Source: Flavobacteriales bacterium (GTDB taxonomy: Bacteria; Bacteroidota; Bacteroidia; Flavobacteriales_G; JALEGO01). Taken from it: a stretch of DNA of 64,000 nucleotides. Below are positions 38,445-48,260 of this stretch, one piece after another. The translations under genes were made by a program, and so were the position numbers. The notes beneath the pieces were generated by a model. The model searched no databases, had not been told where the DNA came from, and worked only from the letters and a program-made list of their open reading frames with translations. Where the stretch lies: assembly GCA_020628935.1 (NCBI GenBank), contig JAHDEG010000004.1, forward strand, positions 183,192 to 247,191, in the 5' to 3' direction. Position 1 is the first letter of the stretch, and each line of letters opens with the position of its first letter.

Positions 38445-41228
38445 TTAAAAATTAAGTTCGAGTGAAATGTTAAATCTTCTACCGATCCCGAAAAATACAC
38501 CTGCAGATTTTGCATCAAAATCGGTATATGGAGTTGAAAAAGAATCGTTGTTTTGTGCATCAGATACATATACTTCGTCAAATACATTGGTTACTCCACC
38601 TTTAAATTTGATGTTAAATTTATCATAATATAAGCTATACCCAGCAAAAACGTTGGTTACATTATAGCCAGGTATTCTCCAAGATTCTCGTCTTGCGTTT
38701 ACACCACTTAAGCTAAACGGATCGAACTCAGCGAAATATCTATCAAAATAGGTTGATTGCGCTTTTATATAAAAGTTTTTAATTGGTGCATATCTAATAC
38801 TCGCACTGTATTGGCTTTGTGCAGCATCACCTACATGCACATCTGTTGCATCAAAAGCAACATAATAATCTGTACCATCTGTATTTTTTATCGGCCTACC
38901 GTTATCGTTAAATAATTGAACAGAATCTTTAGCTTGCCATGTCCAATCTCCTATAGAAATAACTCCTTCAAATGTAAGTTTAGGAGTAATTCTGTAAGCA
39001 AAATCAAGCTCAGTACCCATGTGTACAGCATTCATTCCGTTGATGTTAAGTGTTATGTTTTCTCCAGGTTCTTCGGGGTCAGGTACTCTTAAACCATTGT
39101 CAACAGGCTTGTTATCCCAAACTGTATAGTAGGAGTTCAGATTAGCAGAAAATAACTTGCTTCTGTATGAAATTCCTAATTCGGCTGCTTTAATAATTTC
39201 ATTTGTTACATCCTCAAATAACTCATTATTCCTATCAAGTACATTATCAAACCTAGGCGTTCTTGAAAGATACCCAAGATTAGTAAAAATGCTAAAATGG
39301 TCGTTTAAATTAGCATTTACACCACCCTTTATTGTAAATCCTGGCATCCAAATCCATGGAGTTTCATATGTTTTAACTTCCTCACTACTATTATTGTAAG
39401 TTTTTCCGTCGACAGTTAATGTATCTGCCCAACCTAGTTCATAAGTTGTATCGTTTAATGCTAAAGTTTTGGGTCTAAAATAATCTACAGCCTTGTAGCC
39501 TGACATTACAAATGAGCCGCTTAAAAAGTAGCTGAAAAGGCCTCTCTTTTGTTCGATTTGTGCAAAACCACCAGCCCATTGCACGTGACCTTCATCGTGG
39601 TAAGAAATTTTGTCACCTACTCGTTTTATTGTGTTTTCATCATTTATATTACTATTATTTACAATATAATCACCACCTAATAAATCATAAACTTCTCTAA
39701 AGTGCGTTCCTTTATATGACCTATAATCAACGCCAAAAGATAAATCTGTTAAATTATCAATTTGGTAAGATGCTGTTGATAGCAAACCATACCAAAAGTG
39801 TTGATTAATAGAACTTCTAATAAAGTTACTAGATTTAAATTCGTTACTATCTATACTTGGGTCAACGGATGTTGGAGCAAAGGGACTTCCAAAAACATTA
39901 GTATTCCAAATTCTTTGAAAATCGATTTCTCCATTTTCAGTGTATTCTACTCCAGAAAAACTATTTAGTCCTGTTCCTCCTCCATCACCAATAGAAACAT
40001 AGGCTATATTGGAAAGAAACAATTTGTCAGAAATTTGCCAAAAGTCACTTAGTGTTATTTGTGGTTTATGAAAATAATTTAGTCGCTCACTTAAAAATAC
40101 ATTGTTACCTTTAAGAGTATCTATTACTTGATTTCCTACAATACCATTGGGCTTTAACTCTTGATAATTTCCGTAATGCTCGTTGTAATCTATACCTCTT
40201 TCTTCAGAGTCTGCTATTACGGAATCTGGTATGCCAACTTGTCTAGCATACTCATGGTTATATAAAGATATTGGGTTTTTGAAAGACCTTTGTGCGTGCC
40301 TTTGTGGTGCTCCAAATGCGCTAAAGCTAAGTAAGTGCTTTTTTAATTTTTTTTGTAGTTTAAAGTAGTAGAAAAAACCTTGTGTAGGGGTGTTGTCTAT
40401 CCATCCGTCTCCCTGTTTAAAAGATCCTGCAACGGTTAGCCCCCATCCTTTTTTGGTCCTACCGGAATTATATGCTATTGAGGTTCTTAAAAATTCATTT
40501 GATCCGTATTCTTGTTTAATTTTAAGGCCCGGTTTGTTTCCTATACCTTGTGTTATGATGTTTAATGTTCCACCAACCGCAGGGGAGGCAATTTTAGTGG
40601 CACCAAGTCCTCTTTGAACTTGCATTGTTTGTGTGATCGCGTCTAATCCAAACCAATTTGACCAATATACCCATCCGTTTTCCATATCATTGACAGGTAC
40701 ACCGTCAATCATCACAGAAATATTTCTTTGAGAAAAACCTCTAATAGTTATTCTTGCATCACCATCACCACCTCCTTGTTGCGTAGCCTGAACACCAGGA
40801 GTCGAGTTAAGTAACATGGGTAAGTCACGAGAGCTTAATTCTTCTGCTATTTTTGCTTTAGCAATATTTGTAAAAGCGACAGGTGTTTCTCTGTCAATGG
40901 CAATGTCTGCAACAATTTGTACTTCTTTTAATGTTTTTGTTTCTAACCCAAAATTTAATGTTGTGTTTTGAGTTAAATTAATTTTTTTGGTCATTGATAC
41001 ATAACCAACATAAGAAACTGTTATTGTATACTCACCTTTTTCTAATTCTAACTTGAAGTCTCCATTAATGTCTGTGATAGCACCTTTGCCCTCAGCGTAA
41101 AGAACATTTGCTCCGATTAAAGCTTCTCCAGCCGTTTTATCTTTAACGGTACCTGAAATAGAAAATTTCTGCGAGTACATACTAGCACTCGCAGAAATTA
41201 GTAATAAAAAAGTGAATATTCTTCTCAC
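38445..41228 (-). CDS. TonB-dependent outer-membrane receptor with carboxypeptidase-regulatory-like domain
   Basis: A 927-residue receptor. Signal peptide (to MYSQ), a CarboxypepD-reg-like domain (about 22-105: SGTVKDKTAGEALIGANV, GAITDINGDFKLEL), a plug domain (about 115-230: SSRDLPMLLNSTPGVQATQQGG, ITIRGFSQRNISVMIDGVPVND, RGLGATKIASPAVGG) and a 22-strand barrel ending in the aromatic C-terminus NISLELNF. There is no SusD-type partner, so this is not a glycan SusCD pair; the neighbours are two secreted nucleases and a lamin-tail protein, suggesting uptake of a product of extracellular nucleic-acid or phosphate ester breakdown, or of a bound metal. The substrate remains unproven. Confidence 0.93.
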   Translation of the reverse strand: MRRIFTFLLLISASASMYSQKFSISGTVKDKTAGEALIGANVLYAEGKGAITDINGDFKLELEKGEYTITVSYVGYVSMTKKINLTQNTTLNFGLETKTLKEVQIVADIAIDRETPVAFTNIAKAKIAEELSSRDLPMLLNSTPGVQATQQGGGDGDARITIRGFSQRNISVMIDGVPVNDMENGWVYWSNWFGLDAITQTMQVQRGLGATKIASPAVGGTLNIITQGIGNKPGLKIKQEYGSNEFLRTSIAYNSGRTKKGWGLTVAGSFKQGDGWIDNTPTQGFFYYFKLQKKLKKHLLSFSAFGAPQRHAQRSFKNPISLYNHEYARQVGIPDSVIADSEERGIDYNEHYGNYQELKPNGIVGNQVIDTLKGNNVFLSERLNYFHKPQITLSDFWQISDKLFLSNIAYVSIGDGGGTGLNSFSGVEYTENGEIDFQRIWNTNVFGSPFAPTSVDPSIDSNEFKSSNFIRSSINQHFWYGLLSTASYQIDNLTDLSFGVDYRSYKGTHFREVYDLLGGDYIVNNSNINDENTIKRVGDKISYHDEGHVQWAGGFAQIEQKRGLFSYFLSGSFVMSGYKAVDYFRPKTLALNDTTYELGWADTLTVDGKTYNNSSEEVKTYETPWIWMPGFTIKGGVNANLNDHFSIFTNLGYLSRTPRFDNVLDRNNELFEDVTNEIIKAAELGISYRSKLFSANLNSYYTVWDNKPVDNGLRVPDPEEPGENITLNINGMNAVHMGTELDFAYRITPKLTFEGVISIGDWTWQAKDSVQLFNDNGRPIKNTDGTDYYVAFDATDVHVGDAAQSQYSASIRYAPIKNFYIKAQSTYFDRYFAEFDPFSLSGVNARRESWRIPGYNVTNVFAGYSLYYDKFNIKFKGGVTNVFDEVYVSDAQNNDSFSTPYTDFDAKSAGVFFGIGRRFNISLELNF

Positions 41229-41238
41229 TAGTTGAAAA

Positions 41239-42186
41239 TTATTTTTTCAAGAATAAGCTACTTGAAAATGTGTTGTTTGAATAATTTGCTCGGATAAAAT
41301 AAGTTCCTGTAGGTAGTTCAGATACATCAACTGTGTTACCTCTAAGTAAATTTTTATTTGCAACTGTTTTACCTGTTATATCGAGTATTTCAATAGAAGA
41401 AATAGCTGCATTGCTTTTAGAAGCGACAAAAATCACTTCATTTGCAGGGTTAGGGAACACTCTTAAATCAGAGTTTTTAGCATCTACCTTATTTACAGAT
41501 GTTTCATTTGGATTACAAGAGCAATCATGGGATCCTAAATTTGTAAATGTATTAGCGGCAAGACTATCCCATTCTAGTGCTGGATTAAAAAAAGGAATTC
41601 CAAATTCTGTTTCACCTTCTTGGATTGAAGACTTTCTAATTAAAGTATGGTCTCTTGTCCATCCGTCAGGTCCTGCATCTCCTGCTGTATATGTTGGTGC
41701 CACGTCATTCCAGCCATTGTCTCCTGGGTTTTCACCAATTTTTCCTATAACGTCAACAAGTTGAGTTCCGTTTTTAGTTAAAACCATAGCATCGTTACCG
41801 TTGAAATACATTGTATTATTATCGTCATATACAGGAGAAGCAAACATGTTAGCTCTTGACTCTAATTCAGAATCTATAGGAGCATCCTGACCAGTACCTA
41901 CAGGGTTTCTTTTGTCAAGTGCAATTACGTATGTTTCATAAGCATTAATTGTAACGGTGCTTAAGTCCAATTTTTGGTTTGCAGCAGATGACTGTGCACC
42001 ATTAGAGAATCGCTCTAAAGAATAACCAGTTAATGTAATAGCTGAATTAGTTGGGTTGTAAAGCTCTATAGCCTTGTTTGTTCCCAGTCCTTCAACATAT
42101 TCCGATATAAAAATATCTGAACAAGGGGTTTGAGCAAATAAACTTGCTGTTAATAAAGTAAGTGCTAAAGAATAAAGTGTTTTCAT
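41239..42186 (-). CDS. Lamin-tail-domain protein with T9SS sorting domain
   Basis: A 315-residue secreted protein: signal peptide (to LFAQ), lamin tail domain (about 20-130: CSDIFISEYVEGLGTNKAIELYNPT, LTGYSLERFSNG, YVIALDKRNP), a beta-rich extension, and a T9SS type A sorting domain (about 240-315: RVFPNPANEVIFVASK, GTYFIRANY, SSLFLKK). Lamin-tail domains are common beside or within extracellular nucleases (ExeM-type proteins fuse one to an EEP domain). As first gene of the operon, with only 10 bases to the receptor gene, it may be the surface DNA-binding component. Role inferred. Confidence 0.88.
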   Translation of the reverse strand: MKTLYSLALTLLTASLFAQTPCSDIFISEYVEGLGTNKAIELYNPTNSAITLTGYSLERFSNGAQSSAANQKLDLSTVTINAYETYVIALDKRNPVGTGQDAPIDSELESRANMFASPVYDDNNTMYFNGNDAMVLTKNGTQLVDVIGKIGENPGDNGWNDVAPTYTAGDAGPDGWTRDHTLIRKSSIQEGETEFGIPFFNPALEWDSLAANTFTNLGSHDCSCNPNETSVNKVDAKNSDLRVFPNPANEVIFVASKSNAAISSIEILDITGKTVANKNLLRGNTVDVSELPTGTYFIRANYSNNTFSSSLFLKK

Positions 42187-42401
42187 GTGTTTAAGTTTTT
42201 TTTTTGCAAATGTAGTGGTAATATCTCATTTTTTCTTGGGCTAATGTTATTAAATCGTAAGCTTTTTGTTAACAAGCATTTTATGAGGGTAAGTTTTAAA
42301 TGTTAAAATGTGTTTATAACTGCCGTAATTGTGAATAAAGTGTAAAACCCTTTTTAAATGTTCTATTATATTATTTCATTTATACTATCTTGCCAATTCG
42401 T

Positions 42402-43394
42402 ATGAAATCTTGTGCAGTTGTAATACTTAATTATAATGGTAAATCTTTTTTAGAAAAGTTTTTGCCAAGCGTTATTCAGTATTCAGAGGCAGAAGCAGAT
42501 GTTATTGTTATAGATAACGCGTCAACCGATAATTCGGTCTCCTTCTTAAAAGTAAATTTTTCGAATGTGCAATTAGTTAAGCTTAAAACTAATTATGGCT
42601 TTGCTGGTGGATACAATAAAGGCTTGGCCAATTTAAATTATGAGTATTTTCTACTTTTAAATTCAGATGTTGAGGTAACGAAGGGTTGGTTAAGTCCGCT
42701 TATTGAAACGTTAAACAAAAACAGTAACATTGGTTCAGTTCAACCAAAAGTTTTGGCATATAAAAATAAGCTTCATTTTGAACATGCTGGTGCTGCAGGT
42801 GGTTATGTAGACCGATTTGGATATCCTTATTGTAGAGGAAGAGTTTTAAATATTACTGAAAAAGATTCTGGACAGTATAATAATGAGGTAAATGTTTTTT
42901 GGACATCAGGCGCTTGTATGTTAATTCGTTCTTCTGCGTTTAAAGATCTACAGGGTTTTGATGAAGACTTTTTTGCTCATATGGAAGAGATTGACCTTTG
43001 TTGGAGGTTACAAAAATTAGGGTATGTGTGTAAGTTTGAGCCAGCTTCAAAAGTTTATCATGTGGGTGGAGGTACGTTAGATATGGAAAGCCCTTTTAAA
43101 GTTTATTTAAACTTTAGAAATAGCCTTTTTATGTTAACTAAAAACTTGTCTGTAGTAACATTAATGTGGCTGCTTCCTTTTAGAATGGTTTTGGATGGCA
43201 TTGCTGGTATAAAATTTTTAACTGAGGCTAAGTTTGCTCCGTTTTGGGCTATCATTAAGGCTCATTTTTCATTTTACGCTTCTTTTTTGAAAACTATAGG
43301 TAAGCGTAAGCAAATAAAAGAAACTAAGTATGTACCGCTAAATAAACGATCTATTATTTATGATTTTTATTTGAAAGGAAAAAAAACATATTAG
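42402..43394 (+). CDS. Glycosyltransferase family 2 protein
   Basis: A 330-residue GT-A glycosyltransferase: AVVILNYNGKSFLEKFLPS, VIVIDNASTDNSV (nucleotide binding), YFLLLNSDVEV (DxD-type), GFDEDFFAHMEEIDLCWR (acid base region), resembling rhamnosyltransferase-like family 2 enzymes of cell-surface polysaccharide synthesis. A hydrophobic stretch near residue 250 may attach to the membrane. ATG 42402 is preferred to a TTG 12 bases upstream. It stands alone between the lamin-tail gene (divergent) and a decayed gene. Confidence 0.9.
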   Translation: MKSCAVVILNYNGKSFLEKFLPSVIQYSEAEADVIVIDNASTDNSVSFLKVNFSNVQLVKLKTNYGFAGGYNKGLANLNYEYFLLLNSDVEVTKGWLSPLIETLNKNSNIGSVQPKVLAYKNKLHFEHAGAAGGYVDRFGYPYCRGRVLNITEKDSGQYNNEVNVFWTSGACMLIRSSAFKDLQGFDEDFFAHMEEIDLCWRLQKLGYVCKFEPASKVYHVGGGTLDMESPFKVYLNFRNSLFMLTKNLSVVTLMWLLPFRMVLDGIAGIKFLTEAKFAPFWAIIKAHFSFYASFLKTIGKRKQIKETKYVPLNKRSIIYDFYLKGKKTY

Positions 43395-43396
43395 CA

Positions 43397-43800
43397 CTAT
43401 CTCCAATTTTTAGTATCATATCTCACCAAGAGACACTTTAAAGAACTGTCTTTATTGGCAAAATGAATTAGTTTTTGCTTTTCAATTGAATTGTGATAAT
43501 CTTGTTTTAAACTCCAAAATAACTTAGGATATTTGGGGAAGTATTTTTTAAGAAATATATAGTTATCTACACTTTGAGAAATTGCATTAGGCTTAAATGT
43601 TACAATATTGTTTAGCACTCTCTTTGCAACTGAATTTACTGAGTCTGAACAAGCTTTTTAAAAGCCTTTGCGGTCTTTAAAAGTATATCATCTGTTTCCT
43701 CCTGATAAACTCTTGCAAACCACTACAACCACAATGGCTAAAGCTTTTACTAATGATAGAGAAAAAATAGCTGTAATTTAGTTTGGGAACTCAAACATGA
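43397..43800 (-). pseudogene. Decayed gene of unknown function with at least two frameshifts
   Basis: On the minus strand the 3' part (43397-43618) is open for 73 codons (VLNNIVTFKPNAISQ to RYDTKNWR). Read upstream, coherent protein-like sequence continues in other frames: AFKKLVQT ends at a stop where another frame carries DSVNSVAKRVLNN, and further up LAIVVVVVCK is followed by a frame change to ARVYQEETDDILLKTAKAF. Joining the three frames gives one helical protein with an N-terminal hydrophobic segment. No family is recognised and no complete start is left. The 190 bases between this and sucA show nothing further. Confidence 0.5.
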
Positions 43801-43986
43801 ATATATTTTGGGTAATCCACATGGGGACAATATTAAAAATTAAACTTTACAAGAGTTAGTGTGTTGTTAAACATCTGAAAAATATTACGTAATATTAAGT
43901 AAAATTATTCTTAAAAGAGAATTTAAAAAGGTATATTTAAAAGGCCTTTACGTTAATAAAAATAAACAGAAAACGAACCAATAATC

Positions 43987-46710
43987 ATGGATAAACATTC
44001 GTACCTAAGTAACGCAAATCCCGATTTTTTTGATCAAATGTACCAGCAGTACAAAACCGATAACTCTTCTGTAGATGCAAGTTGGCAAAGATTTTTTGAA
44101 GGATTCGAATTAGCAACTAAAAGTTTTGAAGGAGGTGAAATACCTGAAGATTTTCAAAAAGAATTTAAAGTAATAAATCTAATTAACGGCTACAGAACAC
44201 GAGGTCACCTATTTACACAAACCAATCCTGTTAGAGATAGAAGGTCCTACACGCCAACCTTAGGCATAGAAAATTTCGGTCTTACTGAAGACGATATGAA
44301 TACCGTTTTTCAAGCAGGACAAGAAGTAGGTATTGGTCCAGCATCTCTTGAAAAAATAATTGACCACCTAAAACGCGTATACTGTAATTCTATTGGTATA
44401 GAATATATGCACTTAAGGCAACCAGAAGAAATAAAATGGTTGCAAGAAAAAATACACGTTAATGATAATCACCCTAACTTTTCAAAAGAGGAAAAACTTA
44501 ATATATACGATAAGTTAAATAGAGCTGTAGGCTTTGAAACCTTTATGCACAAAAAATTTGTTGGCCAAAAAAGATTTTCTCTAGAAGGAGCCGAATCTTT
44601 AATTCCATCATTAGACACAATTATAGAAACATCATCAGACCTTGGAGTAGATGAGTTTGTAATTGGCATGGCACATAGAGGAAGGCTAAATGTACTAGCC
44701 AATATTTTCGGTAAAAGTTTTGAAGATATTTTCACAGAATTTCAAGGAAAAGACTATACAGACCCCAATTACGAAGGAGATGTAAAATACCACTTCGGGT
44801 ACTCCGTTGATAGAACTACTGATAAAAACAAAAAAATTCACCTTAGTTTATCTCCAAATCCATCACATTTAGAAGCTGTTGCACCCGTTGTACAAGGTAT
44901 TTCTAGAGCAAAGGTAGACCGCAGATATGATGGTAACTATAACAAACTTATACCGATAATTATTCATGGTGATGGTGCAGTAGCCGGTCAGGGAGTTGTT
45001 TATGAAGTGATTCAAATGGCTCAATTGGATGGCTATACAACTGGCGGAACTGTTCATGTAGTAATTAATAATCAAGTTGGTTTTACAACCAATTACACAG
45101 ACGCTAGATCCAGCGTTTATTGTACTGATGTCGCAAAAGTTACGCAATGCCCTGTTTTTCACGTTAACGGTGATGATGTTGAAGCAGTAATTCATGCTTC
45201 TAAAATTGCCATGGAATACCGACAAAAATTTAATAAAGATATTTTTATTGATTTATTATGCTACAGAAAATATGGCCACAACGAAGGAGATGAGCCTAGA
45301 TTTACTCAACCTATTTTGTACGATATAATTTCTAAACACCCTAACCCTAGAGATCTATACCAAAAAGAGTTGTTGAAAACAGGTGTACTAACAGATAAAC
45401 TTGCCTCAGACAAAGCCACACAGTTTAATGATTTGTTAGAGGATAGCTTAGAACTCTCAAAGAAAAATGATACTGCTAAAATGTCTTCTTCTTTAGAAGG
45501 AGATTGGAAAGGATTAGAAAAATCTAAGTCTGGAGATTTTGATAAATCACCTAAAACTGGTGTTGATAAAAAAACACTCATCAAATTAGCAGAGAAGATA
45601 AACCAAGTACCTAATGACAAAGATTTTTTTAGAAAACTTCTTAAAATACTGAAGGATAGACAAAAAATGATGTCGACAGACACATTGGATTGGGGAATGG
45701 CCGAATTACTTGCCTATGCGTCTCTTTTAAATGAGGGACACACAGTAAGATTAACTGGCCAAGATGTTGAAAGAGGAACTTTTTCTCACCGACATGCCGT
45801 ACTTAAAATGGAAGATTCAGCAAACGAGTACGTGCCTTTAAGGGAAGTAATTAAAAATGAAAATACTCGTTTCGAAATTTATAACTCTTTACTTTCTGAA
45901 TACGCTGTTTTAGGGTTCGATTACGGATATTCTCTAGCTGCACCAAACGCACTAACCATTTGGGAAGCTCAATTTGGAGATTTCAGTAATGGCGGTCAAA
46001 TTATATACGACCAATTTATATCGTGTGCTGAAGAAAAATGGAGAAAAATGAGTGGTATTGTTTTACTCCTACCCCATGGTTACGAAGGTCAAGGTGCCGA
46101 ACACTCGAGCGCAAGAATTGAACGTTACCTTCAGCTTTGTGCAAATGACAACATGCAAATGGCTAACTGCACAACTCCAGCGAACTTCTTTCATGTATTA
46201 AGAAGACAATTAAAAAGAAAATTTAGAAAACCACTTGTTGTTTTTACTCCAAAAAAACTTTTGCGTTACCCTGCATGTGTTTCAAGTGTGAACGATCTTG
46301 CTGAAGGATCTTTTTTAGAGATAATTGATGACACTCTAAACAGTAATAATATTGATACAGTAGCATTTTGTTCTGGAAAAGTATATTACGATTTAATTGA
46401 AAAAAGAGAAGAATCTAAAGCTAACAATATTGCAATTGTAAGGTTAGAGCAACTTTTTCCACTTCCAATAAAACAAATGGAAGCCATTAAGAAAAAATAT
46501 AGCAAAGCACAAAAATGGTTTTGGGTTCAAGAAGAGCCTGAAAACATGGGAGCATGGACTCACATTTTGAAATATGCAAGGTTTATACCTTTCGAATACA
46601 TTGGTAGAGATGCTAGTGCCTCTTCAGCGACAGGATCTCCTGCCAGACATAAAGCCACACAAGAGAAAATAATTAGCCAACTATTTGAAAATGCCAAGGT
46701 AACTGCTTAA
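43987..46710 (+). CDS. sucA: 2-oxoglutarate dehydrogenase E1 component
   Basis: The thiamine-diphosphate decarboxylase of the 2-oxoglutarate dehydrogenase complex (TCA cycle). Of 907 residues: the N-terminal SYLSNANPDFFDQMYQQYKTD that contacts E2, FVIGMAHRGRLNVLANI, the ThDP motif GDGAVAGQGVVYE...NNQVGFTT, YRKYGHNEGDEPRFTQP, and the transketolase C-terminal half (LTGQDVERGTFSHRHAV, HGYEGQGAEHSSARIER). It is followed by a small lipoprotein gene and sucB on the same strand. Confidence 0.98.
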   Translation: MDKHSYLSNANPDFFDQMYQQYKTDNSSVDASWQRFFEGFELATKSFEGGEIPEDFQKEFKVINLINGYRTRGHLFTQTNPVRDRRSYTPTLGIENFGLTEDDMNTVFQAGQEVGIGPASLEKIIDHLKRVYCNSIGIEYMHLRQPEEIKWLQEKIHVNDNHPNFSKEEKLNIYDKLNRAVGFETFMHKKFVGQKRFSLEGAESLIPSLDTIIETSSDLGVDEFVIGMAHRGRLNVLANIFGKSFEDIFTEFQGKDYTDPNYEGDVKYHFGYSVDRTTDKNKKIHLSLSPNPSHLEAVAPVVQGISRAKVDRRYDGNYNKLIPIIIHGDGAVAGQGVVYEVIQMAQLDGYTTGGTVHVVINNQVGFTTNYTDARSSVYCTDVAKVTQCPVFHVNGDDVEAVIHASKIAMEYRQKFNKDIFIDLLCYRKYGHNEGDEPRFTQPILYDIISKHPNPRDLYQKELLKTGVLTDKLASDKATQFNDLLEDSLELSKKNDTAKMSSSLEGDWKGLEKSKSGDFDKSPKTGVDKKTLIKLAEKINQVPNDKDFFRKLLKILKDRQKMMSTDTLDWGMAELLAYASLLNEGHTVRLTGQDVERGTFSHRHAVLKMEDSANEYVPLREVIKNENTRFEIYNSLLSEYAVLGFDYGYSLAAPNALTIWEAQFGDFSNGGQIIYDQFISCAEEKWRKMSGIVLLLPHGYEGQGAEHSSARIERYLQLCANDNMQMANCTTPANFFHVLRRQLKRKFRKPLVVFTPKKLLRYPACVSSVNDLAEGSFLEIIDDTLNSNNIDTVAFCSGKVYYDLIEKREESKANNIAIVRLEQLFPLPIKQMEAIKKKYSKAQKWFWVQEEPENMGAWTHILKYARFIPFEYIGRDASASSATGSPARHKATQEKIISQLFENAKVTA

Positions 46711-46744
46711 AATTGTAAATTATTTAAGTATTAAAAATTCACCA

Positions 46745-46969
46745 ATGCAAAAAAACTCAATATCCTTAATTATTTTAGTAATGGTAATGAGCTTTCTATT
46801 TGTATCCTGCAAAAAAGACTCTTGCATCATTTGTAGCTATTCGTCAGACATAGATAACACCGTACTAAAAACTGCAGACGGTTGCGGAACAAATAGAGAA
46901 AAAGCAGAAGCAAAAGCTATAAAAGCGCTGGGTGATCAACCACAAAATTCAACCATTCTTTGTTACTAA
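46745..46969 (+). CDS. Small Cys-rich lipoprotein between sucA and sucB
   Basis: A 74-residue protein with a signal peptide and lipobox FVSC (Cys22) followed by KK. The mature peptide has Cys in CIIC, DGCG and the terminal LCY; that is four besides the lipidated one. It lies 34 bases after sucA and 18 bases before sucB, so it is probably cotranscribed with them, although its envelope location has no obvious link to a cytosolic enzyme complex. Similar short lipoproteins exist in Bacteroidota; function unknown. Confidence 0.7.
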   Translation: MQKNSISLIILVMVMSFLFVSCKKDSCIICSYSSDIDNTVLKTADGCGTNREKAEAKAIKALGDQPQNSTILCY

Positions 46970-46987
46970 ATCTAACATAAAAAAACT

Positions 46988-48235
46988 ATGAGCGTACTTG
47001 AAATGAAAATACCAAGCCCAGGCGAATCTATCACTGAGGTAGAAATTGCACAATGGTTAGTTGAAGATGGTGAATATGTTGAAAAAGATCAAGTAATAGC
47101 AGAAATTGATTCTGACAAGGCTACATTAGAGCTTGTTGCAGAAGAAGCCGGTACAATAACTAAAGTTGTTGATGATGGAGACACCATTGAAGTTGGTGCG
47201 GTAGCTTGTAAAATAGACACCTCAGCAAAAGCTCCGGCAAAAAAAGCTGAAAAAAAAGAAGAAATATCTGTTGCTGAAGTAAAGGAAGAGAAAAAGCCAG
47301 AAGCCAAAAGCAATAACAACACTCCACACAAAACAGAAAACATTAAGGCGTCTCCGCTTGCAAAAGAAATTATTGCCCAAAACAATGTAAATGCAAGTAA
47401 GATAAAAGGATCTGGAGGTAATGGAAAAATTTTAAAGTCAGATGTTGATGCGTATATAACTTCGGGTGTTAACAGCTCAAATATAGCTCAAGGTTGGGGA
47501 GGAACGCGTGAGGATAGTACCTCTAAACTTTCTTCCTTAAGAAGAAAAATCGCAAAACGACTCGTCTCTGTAAAAAATGAAACAGCTATGCTAACTACTT
47601 TTAACGAAGTAGATATGGGTGCTGTTATGAATTTAAGAAAGCAATATAAAGAAAAATTTAAAGAAACACATGGTGTTAGTTTAGGCTTTATGTCCTTTTT
47701 TACAAAAGCAGTTACCGAGGCCTTAAACAAATATCCAAAAGTAAACTCTATGATTGATGGAGATCACATGATCTCTTTTGATTATGCAGACATTGGCATA
47801 GCAGTAAGCTCTCCAAAAGGATTAATGGTACCTGTTGTGAGAAACGCTGAACAAATGAGCCTTGCAGAAATTGAAGCTGATATTAAACGCTTAGCTATTA
47901 AAGCAAGAGATGGCAAAATGACCGTTGATGAGATGACTGGAGGCACATTTACTATTACCAATGGTGGCGTGTTTGGCTCTATGTTAAGCACCCCAATAAT
48001 AAATCCTCCGCAAAGTGCTATACTTGGTATGCACAACATAGTTGAACGACCAATAGCTATTAATGGAAAAGTAGAAATCAGACCAATTATGTACTTGGCT
48101 CTATCATACGATCACAGAATTATTGATGGTAAAGAAAGTGTAGGCTTTTTATACTCAATTAAAGAAATGATAGAAAACCCAGCACGTATGATTTTTGGTA
48201 ATAAAACACCAGAAGAAATATTACTCAACCTTTAG
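46988..48235 (+). CDS. sucB: 2-oxoglutarate dehydrogenase E2, dihydrolipoyl succinyltransferase
   Basis: The core acyltransferase of the 2-oxoglutarate dehydrogenase complex. Of 415 residues: one lipoyl domain (1-80, lipoylated Lys44 in [11 protein letters not shown]), an Ala/Lys/Glu linker (about 82-115), a peripheral subunit-binding domain ([33 protein letters not shown]), and the catalytic domain with the active-site His/Asp in [12 protein letters not shown]. Full length. Confidence 0.98.
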   Translation: MSVLEMKIPSPGESITEVEIAQWLVEDGEYVEKDQVIAEIDSDKATLELVAEEAGTITKVVDDGDTIEVGAVACKIDTSAKAPAKKAEKKEEISVAEVKEEKKPEAKSNNNTPHKTENIKASPLAKEIIAQNNVNASKIKGSGGNGKILKSDVDAYITSGVNSSNIAQGWGGTREDSTSKLSSLRRKIAKRLVSVKNETAMLTTFNEVDMGAVMNLRKQYKEKFKETHGVSLGFMSFFTKAVTEALNKYPKVNSMIDGDHMISFDYADIGIAVSSPKGLMVPVVRNAEQMSLAEIEADIKRLAIKARDGKMTVDEMTGGTFTITNGGVFGSMLSTPIINPPQSAILGMHNIVERPIAINGKVEIRPIMYLALSYDHRIIDGKESVGFLYSIKEMIENPARMIFGNKTPEEILLNL

Positions 48236-48260
48236 GTTTTAAATACCTAAATTCGCAGTA

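Noticed and set aside
38445..41228. SusC of a polysaccharide utilisation locus
   Set aside because: No SusD-like gene or glycoside hydrolase is adjacent; the neighbours are nucleases and a lamin-tail protein.
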